Of a stretch of 64,000 bases of DNA, positions 22,139-36,100 are shown piece by piece (the stretch's first letter is position 1; each line of letters begins with the position of its first letter). Both the position numbers and the translations under genes were made by a program. The notes below the pieces were generated by a model that was not told the DNA's origin, did no database searches, and saw only the letters and a program-made list of their open reading frames with translations. This DNA is from Neoarius graeffei. Taxonomy: Eukaryota > Chordata > Actinopteri > Siluriformes > Ariidae. Location: the NCBI RefSeq assembly GCF_027579695.1, contig NC_083596.1, forward strand, positions 15,711,759 to 15,775,758, read 5' to 3'.

Positions 22139-25100
22139 CTACAGACGGAAGTATAGCGCAAGGAGACAAATCGATTTGAGCAAATGAGATAGATATATAT
22201 TAGAGATGGAGGCAAAGAGTGCAAATGCTCACCTGAACATGCGGAGGGGCGCTGAGGACATAGGTGACAGCGCTGGCTATGTCTTCTGCTTTCAAACACT
22301 TAAGAGCGCAAGACCATAAGGAAGATAAAGACAATAATATAATATAATATAATATAATATAATATAATATAATATAATATAATATAATATAATATAATAT
22401 ATCCACATTCACTGGATATGAGCAATCGTGTGCTCTGATTGGCTAGTCTACTACGAGGATATCAGCTCATATACCGTGAGTAGAGAAAAACAAAATGGTG
22501 GCGTGCATCATATCACTTTGTTATCAAGTATTTAAAAGAAACAGAAATAGCTAAAAGAGTATAGTTTTTCCCCCTCGATATCTCCTGTTCCACACTCCAG
22601 GCCAGTTGGTGGTGGTGATGCGCCTTTAAGCTGGTTTGCCAACCGCCAAAAAAAAAAAATCCGAAAAAAGAAGAAATGGCAGAGTGTGTTGCTGAACCAA
22701 CCGAGGATGAAATAAAAACTTTACTCGAAAACAAAACCCCAAAAATACAAAAAAGCAACAAAATATGGAATAAAAGTGGTGAGAACGGATCTTATTATTT
22801 TTCAATAATTTTTTTTTCGCGGTCCGGTTTTCATCAAATCCTGCGCTCTGATTGGCTGGCGAGCGGGTCCGTATCCTATGGTACGGACCCCAGTTACGGA
22901 CCCCTGGCGACTCGCTCATTCACAACAACAACAAACATAGCATTTTTGTCAACATTTATCTTTTTTTTAATAAGATTTATTTATAAGATTATCAAAAATC
23001 TTATAAATTTTTGCCAGCATTTCTCAGGAAAATAGCATTAATTTTACAGCATGGATAGCGATAACGACAGTGTTCACAGCGAAAGCGAGTTTTACTACCC
23101 TGAAGAAGAAGAAATAAAAGAAAACATTTCAGGAGAAAGCTAAAAACCTCTAACTTGCTAATGCCGAGCAAAAACATGGCTGAATCCTGAATGACTCCTA
23201 TTTGTATAAATAGGGGACTACATAGGTGGCAAAATGTATTTTTATTTACTTATTTATTTTTCCTGCCATGGAAGTGCACTTGTATTGAGGTATTTCACTC
23301 ACGTGACCAAGTCATGTGATGCTGCCATTTTGGACGTCACGGCTCGAATCAGTTTGAATGCGAGGAAGGCGACAAACGAAAAACATAAAAGAAAAAGGAG
23401 CGAGATGCAGAAAACACCTTCACTATCCAGCGACGTAGGGCATTTACAGGGCGAGCAGAGGGAGAGGTATTTGCAAAAATTGAGGTTAGCAGGCTTAGAG
23501 AATGACGTTTACTTGCTTCCACCAGGATTGTTCACTGACAGCTAAGATTTGTTCACATTTTCATTTACTTTCGGTCCTCAGGATAAACAAAATGTTATTA
23601 AATGTCATTTAAATAACTTCTTAGTCTGTTGAGACATGGCCCGTTATAAATTTTTCCTTTACTGTATTTACTAGTTTACTGAGCGCGCTCCGGGGCTGGC
23701 TGGCTGGCGCTAGCTAGCTAGCGCTCCGGGGCTGGCTGGCTGGCTGGCGCTAGCTAGCTAGCGCTCCGGGGCTGGCTGGCGCTAGCTAGCTAGCGCTCCG
23801 GGGCTGGCTGGCTGGCTGGCGCTAGCTAGCTAGCACTCCGGGGCTGGCTGGCTGGCTGGCGCTAGCTAGCTAGCGCTCCGGGGCTGGCTGGCTGGCTGGC
23901 TGGCGCTAGCTAGCTAGTGCTCCGGGGCTGGCTGGCTGGCGCTAGCTAGCTAGCTAGCTAGCTAGCGCTCCGGGGCGGGCTGGCTGGCTGGCGCTAGCTA
24001 GCTAGTGCTCCGGGGCTGGCTGGCTGGCGCTAGCTAGCTAGCTAGCGCTCCGGGGCTGGCTGGCTGGCTGGCGCTAGCTAGCTAGCGCTCCGGGGCGGGC
24101 TGGCTGGCTGGCGCTAGCTAGCTAGCGCTCCGGGGCGGGCTGGCTCAGTAAACTAGTAAATCCAGTAAAGGAAAAACTTGAGACTGAAAGGTTTTAACAG
24201 TCATCCAAATGACTGAACGTAAACATTGCTACAGTAACATACCAGCTACTGTTGTTGACATTAGCTAGCTTGCCGTCCAAAATGGCGGACACCGGGGCGT
24301 CACGTGACCCTGTGACGTCAGGTGAAATACCTCAATACCGAGGATGAAGCAATTTGCATTACAGCCGTGAATGAGGATTCAAAATGGCGGCTTGGTTCGG
24401 TTTTCCCTTTCGGGCGCTCTCGTTTTCTGTTAGAATTTGGTAAAGAAAAAAATAAGTATATTATTTACCAGCTTAAGGTCGGTCCGTATGGTGAAATACT
24501 GTGACCTCGGCCTTGAATACTGACTTCGGCCCAGAGGGCCTCACTCAGTACTTTCAAGACCTCGGTCACGGTATTTCACGATATGGATCTCCCAGCTGGT
24601 AAATAACATATATTCATGATAGCATTTTTTACAAATTGCTCCTGTCATTTCGCTGGTTTGTTTACATTCTGAGTGGAAATTATTTTGTTGGACGTTTTGT
24701 ATGAAGTATTTTTTTTATTGAACGGATTTTCAAAATATTAAAATAAAAATGCTCAGTTTGTCAAAATCCAGTGAATGTGGATAGAAAACCAGTTATTCCA
24801 CTCAATCTCGTCGTACACGGCTTATAGTCGACTCGGTGATACGCGACTCATCGGCTATCAGGTCATGTACGACTCGATTTTGTGGAATAACTGTTAAATA
24901 TAACACATGACCTCACACACTCTGAGACACTCAAACACGCGGCTCACCTTTATACTTTCGTACACAGAAGCAGCTTTCTCTGGATCGTTGCTGTGGTGTC
25001 TGAAGGCAAATTCAGTCTCCACTAAGCCAGGAGATATACACTGTTCCCAATGAGACAGCATAAAATGAGCTGACATGTCATATACTCAGATATCTCAATC

Positions 25101-28100
25101 ATATCAGCATGAGTTTCTTGGGTTTTGGATGTACTAATGGTTCTGAAGGCAAAATGTAATATTTGTAATATTATAATTTATACACTATGTGTGACACTTG
25201 ACCAGGTTCCTTTTTATTTAGAATAAAGTCTTGTCGCTTAATAAATTATTAACATCGACTATCACTATTGCGATTAGCAGCAATAAAAATCTGTATCTCT
25301 TTTATTGTTTTACTGGCACTCGAATTCTTTCGTTCTGCACCAAACCGTGTTGAAGGAGTGGTGCGAGGGAAAAAGGTTGTGGGAGTTCAACATGAATTTG
25401 TTGCTGCATGTTGTTAAAGCAGCTTATAGGTGTTAAACGTGGTCTAAAGCTAGGTCTATATGTACACTCACCGACCACCTTATTAGGTACACCCATCCAC
25501 CTGCTGTTTTATGCACGTACAGTGGTGCTTGAAAGTTTGTGAACCCTTTAGAATTTTCTAAATTTCTGCATAATGTGACCTAAAACATCATCAGATTTTC
25601 ACACAAGTCCTAAAAGTAGATAAAGAGAACCCAGTTAAACAAATGAGACAAAAATATTATACTTGGTCATTTATTTATTGAGGAAAATGATCCAATATTA
25701 CATATCTGTGAGTGGCAAAAGTATGTGAACCTCTAGGATTAGCAGTTCATTTGAAGGTGAAATTAGAGTCAGGTGTTTTCAATCAATGGGATGACAATCA
25801 GGTGTGAGTGGGCACCGTTTTATTTAAAGAACAGGGATCTATCAAAGTCTGATCTTCACAGCACATGTTTGTGGAAGTATATCATGGCACGAACAAAGGA
25901 GATTTCTGAGGACCTCAGAAAGAGCATTGTTGATGCTCATCAGGCTGGAAAGGGTTACAAAACCATCTCTAAAGAGTTTGGACTCCACCAATCCACAGTC
26001 AGACAGATTGTGTACAAATGGAGGAAATTCAAGACCATTGTTACCCTCCCCAGGAGTGGTCGACCAACAAAGATCACTCCAAGAGCAAGGCGTGTAATAA
26101 TTGGCGAGGTCACAAAGGACACCAGGGTAACTTCTAAGCAACTGAAGGCCTCTCTCACATTGCTAATGTTAATGTTCATGGGTCCACCATCAGGAGAACA
26201 CTGAACAACAATGGTGTGCATGGCAGGGTTCCATGAAGAAAGCCACTGCTCTCCAAAAAGAACATTGATGCTCATCTGCAGTTTGCTAAAGATCACGTGG
26301 ACAAGCCAGAAGGCTATTGGAAAAATGTTTTGTGGACGGATGAGACCAAAATAGAACTTTTTGGTTTAAATGAGAAGCGTTATGTTTGGAGAAAGGAAAA
26401 CACTACATTCCAGCATAAGAACCTTAGCCCATCTGTGAAACATGGTGGTGGTAGTATCATGGTTTGGGCCCGTTTTGCTGCATCTGGGCCAGGATGGCTT
26501 GCTATCATTGATGGAACAATGGATTCTGAATTATACCAGCGAATTCTAAAGGAAAATGTCAGGACATCTGTCCATGAACTGAATCTCAAGAGGAGGTGGA
26601 TCATGCAGCAAGACAACGACCCTAAGCACACAAGTTGTTCTACCAAAGAATGGTTAAAGAAGAATAAAGTTAATGTTTTGGAATGGCCAAGTCAAAGTCC
26701 TGACCTTAATCCAATCGAAATGTTGTGGAAGGACCTGAAGCGAGCAGTTCATGTGAGGAAACCCACCAACATCCCAGAGTTGAAGCTGTTCTGTACGGAG
26801 GAACGGGCTAAAATTCCTCCAAGCCGGTGTGCAGGACTGACCAACAGTTACCGGAAATGTTTAGTTGCAGTTATTGCTGCACAAGGGGGTCACACCAGAT
26901 ACTGAAAGCAAAGGTTCACATACTTTTGCCACTCACAGATATGTAATATTGGATCATTTTCCTCAATAAATAAATGACCAAGTATAATATTTTTGTCTCA
27001 TTTGTTTAACTGGGTTCTCTTTATCTACTTTTAGGACTTGTGTGAAAATCTGATGGTGTTTTAGGTCATATTTATGCAGAAATATAGAAAATTCTAAAGG
27101 GTTCACAAACTTTCAAGCACCACTGTATCTAATCAGCCAATCCCCTTACAGCAGCACAGTGCATCAAATCATGCAGATACAAATCAAGAGCTTCAGTTAA
27201 TGTTCACTTCTTCAAACATCAGAATGGGAAAAAATTGTGATCTCAGAGTGTGACTTTCTTTCACTGTGGCATGGGAGCCAGATGGACTGGTTTGAGTATT
27301 TCAGAAACTGCTGATCTCCTGGGATTTTCACACACAACGACCTCTAGAGTTTACACAGAATAGTGCGAAAAACAAAAAACCGAGTGAGTGACAGTGGAAA
27401 CGCCTTGTTGATAAGAGGAAAATGGCCAGATTGGTTCGAGCTGCCAGGAAGGATATAGTAACTCATAGCAACTCTTAATAACTGTGGTGAGCAGAAAAGC
27501 ATCTCAGCATGCAACAGCAGAAGAGCACATTGGGTTCCACTCACTCCTGCAGCCAAGAACAGGGATCTTAGCATCAAGAACAAGTTCCTATTAAAGTGGC
27601 CGGTGAGTGTAAATGTGTGTGAGTGTGTGTGGGGTGTCACCGTGGCACGGATGTGTGTCTTGGCCTCCCTCAGCTCCTGTCGGAGCCCCTCAGTAAGCGC
27701 TGTCACAGAGTATTTGGTGGCGGAGTAGAAATGCGTTTCGGCACTCAGTACCATCCTGTGTCCTGCCATACTGCACACAGTACAACAACACACTCACCTT
27801 CAACCTTATATTCTATCTGGATTAAAAGTGTCCTTTTTATAGGAACAGTTTGCCATTTATATCATTGTGACTTCTCTTTGTAAATAACAAAAGGTGATTT
27901 TAATCCATGTCATATTTCTGCCATCATTTACAGTGCCTTGCAAAAGTATCCATCCCCCTTGGTGTTTGTCCTGTTCTGTCGCATTACAAGCTAGAATTAA
28001 AATGGATTTTTGGAGGGTTAGCACCATTTGATTTACACAACATGCCTACCACTTTAAAGGTGCACATTGCTTTTTTTTAATTGTAACACAAACAATAATT

Positions 28101-30145
28101 AAGATGAAAAAAAAAACCCACCCAGAAATCTGGAGTGTGTGTAAGTATTCTCCCCCCCCCCCCCCCCCAAAAAAAAGTCAATACTTTATAGCGCCACCTT
28201 TTGCTACAATTACAGCTGCAAGTCTCTATTAGCTTAGCACATCTAGCCACTGGGATTTTTGCCCATTCCTCAAGGCAAAACTGCTCCAACTCCTTCAAGT
28301 TAGATGGGTTGTGTTGGTGTACAACAATCAAGTTATGCCACAGATTCTCAATTGGATTGAGGTCTGGGCTTTGACTAGGCCATTCCAAGACATTTAAATG
28401 TTTCCCTTTAAACCACTCCAGTGTAGCTTTAGCAGTATGTTTAGGGTCATTGTCCTGCTGGAACGTGAACCTTTGTCCCAGTCTCAAACCTCTCGCTGAC
28501 TCAAACAGGTTTTCCTCCAAAACTGTCCTGTATTTAGTTCCATCCATCTTTCCTTCAGTCCTGACCAGCTTTCCTGTCCCTGCAGATGAAAAACATCCCC
28601 ACAGCATGATGCTGCCACCACCATGCTTCACTGTAGGGATGGTGTTCTCAGGGTGTTGGGTTTGCGCCACACATTGCATTTCCCATGATGGACAAAAAGT
28701 TCAATTTTTGTCTCATTTGACCAGAGAATGTTGGACATGCTGTTGGACAAACTCCAAATGTGATTTTTCAAGCAATTACTTTTTTCTGGCCACTCTTCCA
28801 TAAAGCCCCACTCTGGAGTGTACGGCTTAAAGTGGTCCTATGGACAGATACTCCCGTCTCTGCTGTGGATCTTTGCAGCTCCTTCAGTGTTATCTTTGGT
28901 GTCTTTGTTGCATCTCTGATTAATGCCCTCCTTGCCCGGTCTGTGAGTTTTGGTGGGCGGCCTTTTCTTGTCAGGTTTGTAGTAGTGCTATATTCTTTCC
29001 ATTTTGCTATAATGGATTTAATGATACTCCGTAGGATATTCAAAGTTTGGGATATTTTTTATAACCCAACCCTGATCTATACTTCCCCACAACTTTGTCT
29101 CTGACCTGTTTGGAGGCTCCTTGGTTCTCATGTTGCTTGCTTAGTCGTGTAGCAGAGTCAGGGTCCTTCCAGAACAGGTTGATTTATACAGACATCATGT
29201 GACAAATCATGTGACACTTTGATTGCACACAGGTGGGTCTTAATCAACTAATTATGTGACTTATGAAGTGAATCAGTTGGACCAGCTCTTATTTAGAGGT
29301 TTCAGACGAAAGGGGGTGAATACTTATGTACACCCCAGATTTCTGTTTTTTCATCTTAATTATTGTGTGTGTCAAAATAAAAAACGATGTGCACCTTTAA
29401 AGTGGTCGGCATGTTGTGTAAATCAAATGGCGCTCACCCTCCAAAAATCCATTTTAAAGGGATAGTTCGGGATTTTTGACATGAATCTGTATGGCATCCC
29501 CATCAACAGTGTCGTGCAAACACACTGACTTACCCCTGACAGCATCCTGTGAGTCCAGTTCTTGTCCAGTTTTGGTCCAGACGAAAGTAGTCCGGCAAGT
29601 TTGTTGGGGTCACGAAAGTAAAACGTTTTTCGTCTCAAAACAGTATGTGTTCAAAAGAGTGATATATTTGCATCACAAAACCGTTGCCAAATAAAAAGTC
29701 AGACCTCGAAATCGCTTGGCACTATTTTCTCTCCCTCGGTATCACTGCGCGCTGTCATGTTGACATCTGCGCAGGAATCAACACCTTTCCCATTGTTTGG
29801 CAGTGATTAGGAGTTCAGATCAGCAGCGCTAACAAGCTAATTTGAGAGCAAGAACAGCGACAAATTTATCACCTTCTATAACCTATACAATAATATATTT
29901 GTGAAAATGGTGCGCACTTGCGACTATCCAGGCTGTAGCAACAAAGATGTGGCTGAATCTCCGCACACATTTCACCGTCGTAGTCAGACATGTTGTCGCT
30001 AACTTTGCTAGCAGTAAACAATGTAGTGATGTGTCGGTCGCGAACGATCCGGTTCAAAGAGCCGGCTCTTTGAAGTGAACGACGGGAGCCGGCTCTTCGG
30101 TGGGAGCCGAGTTGGGGAGCCGAATTAGTTTTTTGTCCTTAGGTG

Positions 30146-30196
<51 letters not shown>

Positions 30197-33100
30197 AGCT
30201 CAGCTGAAGGATGATTGTCTATTTGACAAACATGATCATTGTTTTGTTGCCGTGAATTCCTAAAGCTCATGATATAAATTGTCGCTCATAAATTGACAGG
30301 TTCGGTCGGCAACCGCCTTGGCATGGCCAGATTAATCTGCGGTATACAACGAGACAGCAGTCATTATAACAGGAGCAGATTTGCTGTTCCAGCGGCTTCT
30401 CATTACTGGTGGAGCACAGTGCGGCACTTTTTTCTCTTTTTCCATGCGCTCAAGGTGCCACATATTTTGTTGCACATTGTTCTGTGTTTGTTAAAATAAT
30501 TTCCAACTTTGCTTCATAGTTTCTTAGGCCTGATTTATACTTCATAATTTATTTTGTGGCATTTTGTTCAAGGTCGAGTGTGAAATAAAGCCATAAAGGA
30601 TAACAGTTGATGTCTTCTGTGTATTTTATATTGGTAATATAACACAGTTTTGCATTATGTTTGTGAGAAAATAATTTATTAATTGGTAAGTAAGTTTTAT
30701 TTCTATAGCTAGAACATTGTTACACTGCTATACTTTACAAAGCTTTACAATGGCTACAAAAACTAAAAAATAAAATGGAAAACATCCTATTGATAAAATA
30801 TAAATAATAATGTAATTAATTAACTAGTTAATTGCAGCAATTAAATAAAAAATAAAATCTCAGGAGCCGTTTGGGAGCCGAAAGAGCCGGCTCCTTATAG
30901 TAAGAAGAGCCAAAAGAGCCGAAATTCCCATCACTAAAACAATGAATGAAACAGCCGTGGCTGTCACCTGGCGGCAGCGCGCAGTGATAAGAAGGGAGAG
31001 AAAATAGTGCCAAGCGATTTCAAGGTCTGACTTTTTATTTGGCAACGGTTTTGTGATGCAAATATATCACTCTTTTTTTTTTAAAGATATTTTTTTGGGC
31101 TTTTTGCACCTTTATTGGATAGGACAGTGTAGAGACAGGAAATGAGCGGGAGAGAGAGAGACGGGAAGGGATCGGGAAATGACCTCGGGCCGGAATCGAA
31201 CCCAGGTCGCCCGCATTCATGGTATGGCGCCTTAACCACCTGAGCCACGACACCCCCATATATCACTCTTTTGAACACATACTGTTTTGAGACGAAAAAC
31301 GTTTTACTTTCGTGACCCCAACAAACTTGCCGGACTACTTTCGTCTGGACCAAAACTGGACAAGAACTGGACTCACAGGATGCTGTCGGGGGTAAGTCAG
31401 TGTGTTTGCATGACACGATTGATGGGGATGCCATACAGATTCATGTCAAAATCCCGAACTATCCCTTTAATTCCAGCTTGTAATGCGACAAAACAGGACA
31501 AACACCAAGGGGGATGAATACTTTTGCAAGGCACTGTACTGTATTTAGCACTTGTACATGTACACCTGCTATCAGGATTGGGTTTAAAGCAAAGCACTGT
31601 GGAATTCTGGATTTTGATTGGTCAGAAAGTGGTGCTTAGTTTTCGAAAACAGCAGTCTAAGGCTACGTTCACACTGCAGGCTGAAGTGACTCGAATCCGA
31701 TCTTTTCGCCCATATGTGACCTGTATCCGATCTTTTATTGACAATATGAACGACACAGATCCGATTTTTTCAAATCCGACCCAGGCCGTTTGGATATGTG
31801 GTCCTAATTCCGATTCCTATCCGCTCTTTTCATATGCGACTTCAGTCTGAACCGCCAGGTCGCATTCATCCGACTTACACGTCATCAACAAGCCACAAAC
31901 GTCACTATTCTGCGCTGAAGTAGGCGGCGGGTCTCTCAAAAAAAGTTACAACAACATGGCGCATAATCACGGGCGCAGATAGAGGGGGGGGGGACGGGCG
32001 GGATTCGTCCCACCCAGAATTAAATTCACCTCGTTCGGTCCCCCCCACTTATAGGGAGGAAAAAACGTCTATGCTGTCTTTGTATAAGGCAAACCTCACG
32101 GAAAAATTAAAAGACTAATTACCATTCGGTTTATTGAGGTGCACAGCAGTGTATACATAGTTGCAACAACTCACATAAAACAAAGACTGATATTCGGTTG
32201 GTTGAGCTGCGCAGACTGCACAGGTTGCGAGCTCGAGCTTGGTTGCTATGGTTACTAACAACAAGTTTGACAGGCATATCGGGGTTGGGGTTGGTTTGCT
32301 GGCAGCTTTGTCCCCCCCCAATTTTTTGTCCCTCCCAGTTCAAAAAACGTATCTGCGCCCCTGCGCATGACATCAATGCGAGGGACGCTTCGGGCTGTGA
32401 AGGTTCTGAATCTTCTCAATGGAAGGACGCCGAGGTTAGGGAGCTGATTTCCATTTGGGGGGATGCAGCTATTCAAGCTAGATTGGATGGGTCATACCGC
32501 AACCGGGCGGTTTTACTTCCGTAAACACTGGCCATGCTCACTGCGTGTGACGTCGTCGTATCCTGCAATGCGCATGCGGAACACTTTTAGGTCGCTTTTC
32601 GTTCATACTGAGGATCACATACAAGTCGCATATATTTGTTAATGTGAACGACCTCACAAAAAAATCGGATTTCACAAAAAAATTGGAATTGAGCATTAAG
32701 CCTTGCAGTGTGAACGTAGCGTAACAGTAGTATGACTGCAAAGTTTAAACTAAGAGGGTACTCGGTAGAGTGCATACCTCTGCCAAGCCACATATTATCA
32801 ACATCAATATCAAATCACTTGAACCTCGGATAATATTAATACTGTTCACCAAATTTCATCAAAATCCGTTTCCTACTTTTTGAGTTACAAAAAAAAAATC
32901 CTGGATCCGCATACATATCCAGATTTACATCAAAATCTAATCAATTGTTCCTTGGCCCATGGCCAACCTTTCCTACAAATTTCATGAAAATCTGTTCACT
33001 ACTTTTGAGTTACACTGGGAACAAGTGAACAAGCAAACAAACAAACAAACAGGCGAAAATATAACCTTCTCCAACAAAGTGGGTGGAGATAATTAATGTG

Positions 33101-36100
33101 TTATTTTGTCTATAGGGCGGCACGGTGGTGTAGTGGTTAGCGCTGTCGCCTCACAGCAAGAAAGTCCGGGTTCGAGCCCCGTGGCCGGCGAGGGCCTTTC
33201 TGTGCGGAGTTTGCATGTTCTCCCCGTGTCCGCGTGGGTTTCCTCCGGGTGCTCCGGTTTCCCCCACAGTCCAAAGACATGCAGGTTAGGTTAACTGGTG
33301 ATTCTAAATTGACCGTAGGTGTGAATGTGAATGGTTGTCTGTGTCTATGTGTCAGCCCTGTGATGACCTGGCGACTTGTCCAGGGTGTACCCCGCCTTTC
33401 GCCCGTAGTCAGCTGGGATAGGCTCCAGCTTGCCTGCGACCCTGTAGAACAGGATAAAGCGGCTACAGATGATGAGATGAGATGAGATGAGATTTTGTCT
33501 ACAGTGGCAACTTACTTACTTGTACAGTAAAGAAAAATGGTATTATAAATTATGTTAAATTATTGACATGGACATTTATTTTGGCATTTCTGGAAGGCAG
33601 TGTTGTAGTCAAGTTACTAAACCTCGAGTCCAAGTCCAGTCTCAAGTCCCCAGTGTTCAAGTCCGAGTCATTTAAAAAAAATTCGAGTTGAGTCCACATC
33701 GAGTCCAGTATTGATCCGAGTCGAGTCCACTGTTGATCTGAGTCGAGTCCGAGAACAAGACTCCAATCGCACCACTTGACGGTGGCTGTTTCAGCGCCAT
33801 TAACATTAGTTTGTTCCTGAACATGACGTATGAACAGGTGAACGTGCTTCTCTTTATCAGAGAGTGTGAAGTATTCTGTCAGAGATGGTTGGGAGACGGA
33901 TGTAAGTGCAGAAGGTGTGTTTATTAATACAAGTGAAGACAGGTAAACAATCCAGAACGGCAGGCAAAATCGTAAAACGCTGAAACAGGCAATAGGTCGA
34001 GCGAGGCACAAACAGGCTATCGTAGACTCGGCACAATCAAAGACGAGAAATAGGAAATCAGGGATCAGGAAAAACAAACAAGGAAATAAGGCTCAGTAAT
34101 GTGTCAGCAATGCAACTCAATACTTCGCAAAGTAAGTGTGTTTTCACAGTTTTTATATAGGCGTGCTGATTGTGTCTTAATCCTGTGGAGATACGAGTCA
34201 TTTACAGCACACGCGCGAGAGTCTGCTTGGCATGCGCACTGTCTGGAGCGCGCCCGAGAGTCTATCTGATGCACACGCCAAGGCGCACCCATACATGTCA
34301 ACCCCTACGGATTTCCCGTATTCCCTACGGATTTTGGCATTTTAAAAATGGTACGGGCGTAGTGGTATTCAACTACGGATTTTTCTACATTTTCACCTTA
34401 AAATTATTTTGATTTATTACCATCAAAAAAATCGTCATGAAATACGAAAATGCATGGGAGCCGCCATTTTCTACATTTAGAATTACTCAACCGGTACTTC
34501 CGCTAGTAGCAACAAGCCATTCCGAATGTCTGAGCATGCGCAATTGTGATTTTCCTGCACACCGAGCGGGAAATAACAGCACATGTAGCGTAACAGACAG
34601 GTCAAGAGGTCAAGATGTCAGCACCATTGAAGAAAAAACTCAAAACATCTAAAACTGGAGGTTGCTTTCTTCCCGAATGGACAGAAACATTCAATGGAAT
34701 AATTATCGCTTCCAAAATGGATGTTGAGTATGTCAACTGCACAATTTGTTGTAGAGACGTGAAAGTGTTTGCATTTGGAATTTACGGTACGACGTGAGGG
34801 AACACATGAAATCTCAAATGCATGTGAAGAATGCAAACCAGAAAAAGAGACAGCCGTCAATTAATTTCTTCATGCAAAAGCAAACAGGAACATTGCTGAA
34901 CAGTGTGCCAAGTGAACCCCAAATTATTGGATTATGTGAGAAGAGACACTAAATTTTGTTGAACTGATATAGGGTTAAGAAAACACTGACTGTTGTTTAA
35001 TTGAGTGTTAACAGTACATATGGATGTACAGAAATAAACCAGTGCATATATTAGGTAAGATCTGATACATTTTTATTATGCATGAAATATTACTATGGAT
35101 TTGGTATGGAAATTATGGATTTCTTTACCAGGGAGTACAGGTGAGAGCCGTGAGGGGTTGACATGTATGCGCACAGGTGTGACACTCTTGCACGAAATTA
35201 GTCCAAAATTAATGTAGATATGAGTATCTTATGCCAAATTATTATGGCATGTTACAAAAATAAAGAAAATATCCAAGTCCTCGTCTTCAATTTCCAAGTC
35301 CGAATGCAGTTAATGCACGAGTCCGAATCATCAGTGCTTAAAGTGCATATCCTGGACCAAATTCGTTTTTTTTTTAATATGAACGTATGTCCCTTTACAC
35401 ACTCATCCAGAAGGGTAATTTTGCACAAGGCCATCTGTCTACAGCAGAAAAAAATAAAATAACAAAACGCGTCTGGAAAAATCCCAAGGGAGTCTGGAGC
35501 CAGATTCGTGACGTTACCTGCGGAAGCGCCAGCAGGCTGCGCAAGCTTGCACGGTTTCAGTGCACAGCCTGTGTAGACCAAGTTTAGCAGCTAGCGATTT
35601 TGCATTGAAATATGGAATTGTCACGTGACCGCAATGTTACTTCACCTTTGGATGAAAAATGTAATGTTGCTACACCCTCCTATGATACATCTGTTAACCA
35701 TTTTAATAATTACGTGATAATCTCATCTCATCTCATTATCTCTAGCCGCTTTATCCTTCTACAGGGTCGCAGGCAAGCTGGAGCCTATCCCAGCTGACTA
35801 CGGGCGAAAGGCGGGGTACACCCTGGACAAGTCGCCAGGTCATCACAGGGCTGACACATAGACACAGACAACCATTCACACTCACATTCACACCTACGGT
35901 CAATTTAGAGTCACCAGTTAACCTAACCTGCATGTCTTTGGACTGTGGGGGAAACCGGAGCACCCGGAGGAAACCCACGCGGACACGGGGAGAACATGCA
36001 AACTCCACACAGAAAGGCCCTCGCCGGCCACGGGACTCGAACCCAGGACCTTCTTGCTGTGAGGCGACAGCGCTAACCACTACACCACCGTGCCGCCCTA

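Larger units (their letters stand above)
22810..24613 (+). mobile_element. Element E, copy E1, inserted in D1
   Basis: Left end T-rich then GGTCCGGTTTTCATCAAATC; right end is a 146-bp hairpin (24461-24606) ending CCAGCTGGTAAATAA. D2 shows D without the insert at this place. E2 at 58001-58532 is a second copy. E1 itself is interrupted by J. Confidence 0.65.
22399..24896 (+). mobile_element. Element D, copy D1 (Crypton-like?), with E1 and J nested inside
   Basis: Left end TATCCACATTCACTGGAT, inverted copy at about 24763-24780, then a terminal 100-bp hairpin (24792-24891). It occupies about 2.5 of the 2.65 kb of a DHRS11 intron. The sibling D2 (55464-56682) has the same left end, right inverted repeat and hairpin but no E insert. 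Confidence 0.7.
25465..27609. mobile_element. Element R (TA-flanked, TIR), with Tc1-A3 nested inside
   Basis: Ends CACTCACCGACCACCTTATT and the inverse of TAAAGTGGCCGGTGAGTG, each flanked by TA. Without A3 it is about 0.54 kb and non-coding. It lies in DHRS11 intron 4/5; its right terminus is 31 bp from the exon 4 donor. Confidence 0.75.
29458..31466. mobile_element. Element K: TTAA-flanked, THAP-bearing (Kolobok-like), nested in Tc1-B2
   Basis: Flanked by TTAA on both sides. Terminal inverted repeats of about 295 bp begin AGGGATAGTTCGGGATTTT. The right arm is interrupted by a 185-bp SINE and the centre by hAT L. The TTAA target plus a THAP-finger start fits Kolobok (established superfamily traits). 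The transposase is missing. Confidence 0.75.
27931..31536 (-). mobile_element. Tc1-like element family B, copy B2, with K, L and a SINE nested inside
   Basis: Termini CAGTGCCTTGCAAAAGTATC with TA on both sides. Net of the 2-kb K insert it is about 1.6 kb. It lies in DHRS11 intron 3/4. Contains a C/A-rich run at 28150-28176. Confidence 0.92.
31661..32721 (+). mobile_element. PIF/Harbinger-type element T, with a hAT nested inside
   Basis: Inverted termini GGCTACGTTCACACTGCAG and its inverse, flanked by TAA on both sides (3-bp target typical of Harbinger). A Myb/SANT-like exon piece is at 32395-32525. Several GATCCGATT/TTTTCA motifs. Confidence 0.75.

Noticed and set aside
30150..30194. (GA)n run as a possible CRISPR or regulatory array
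   Set aside because: Simple dinucleotide repeat inside hAT L.
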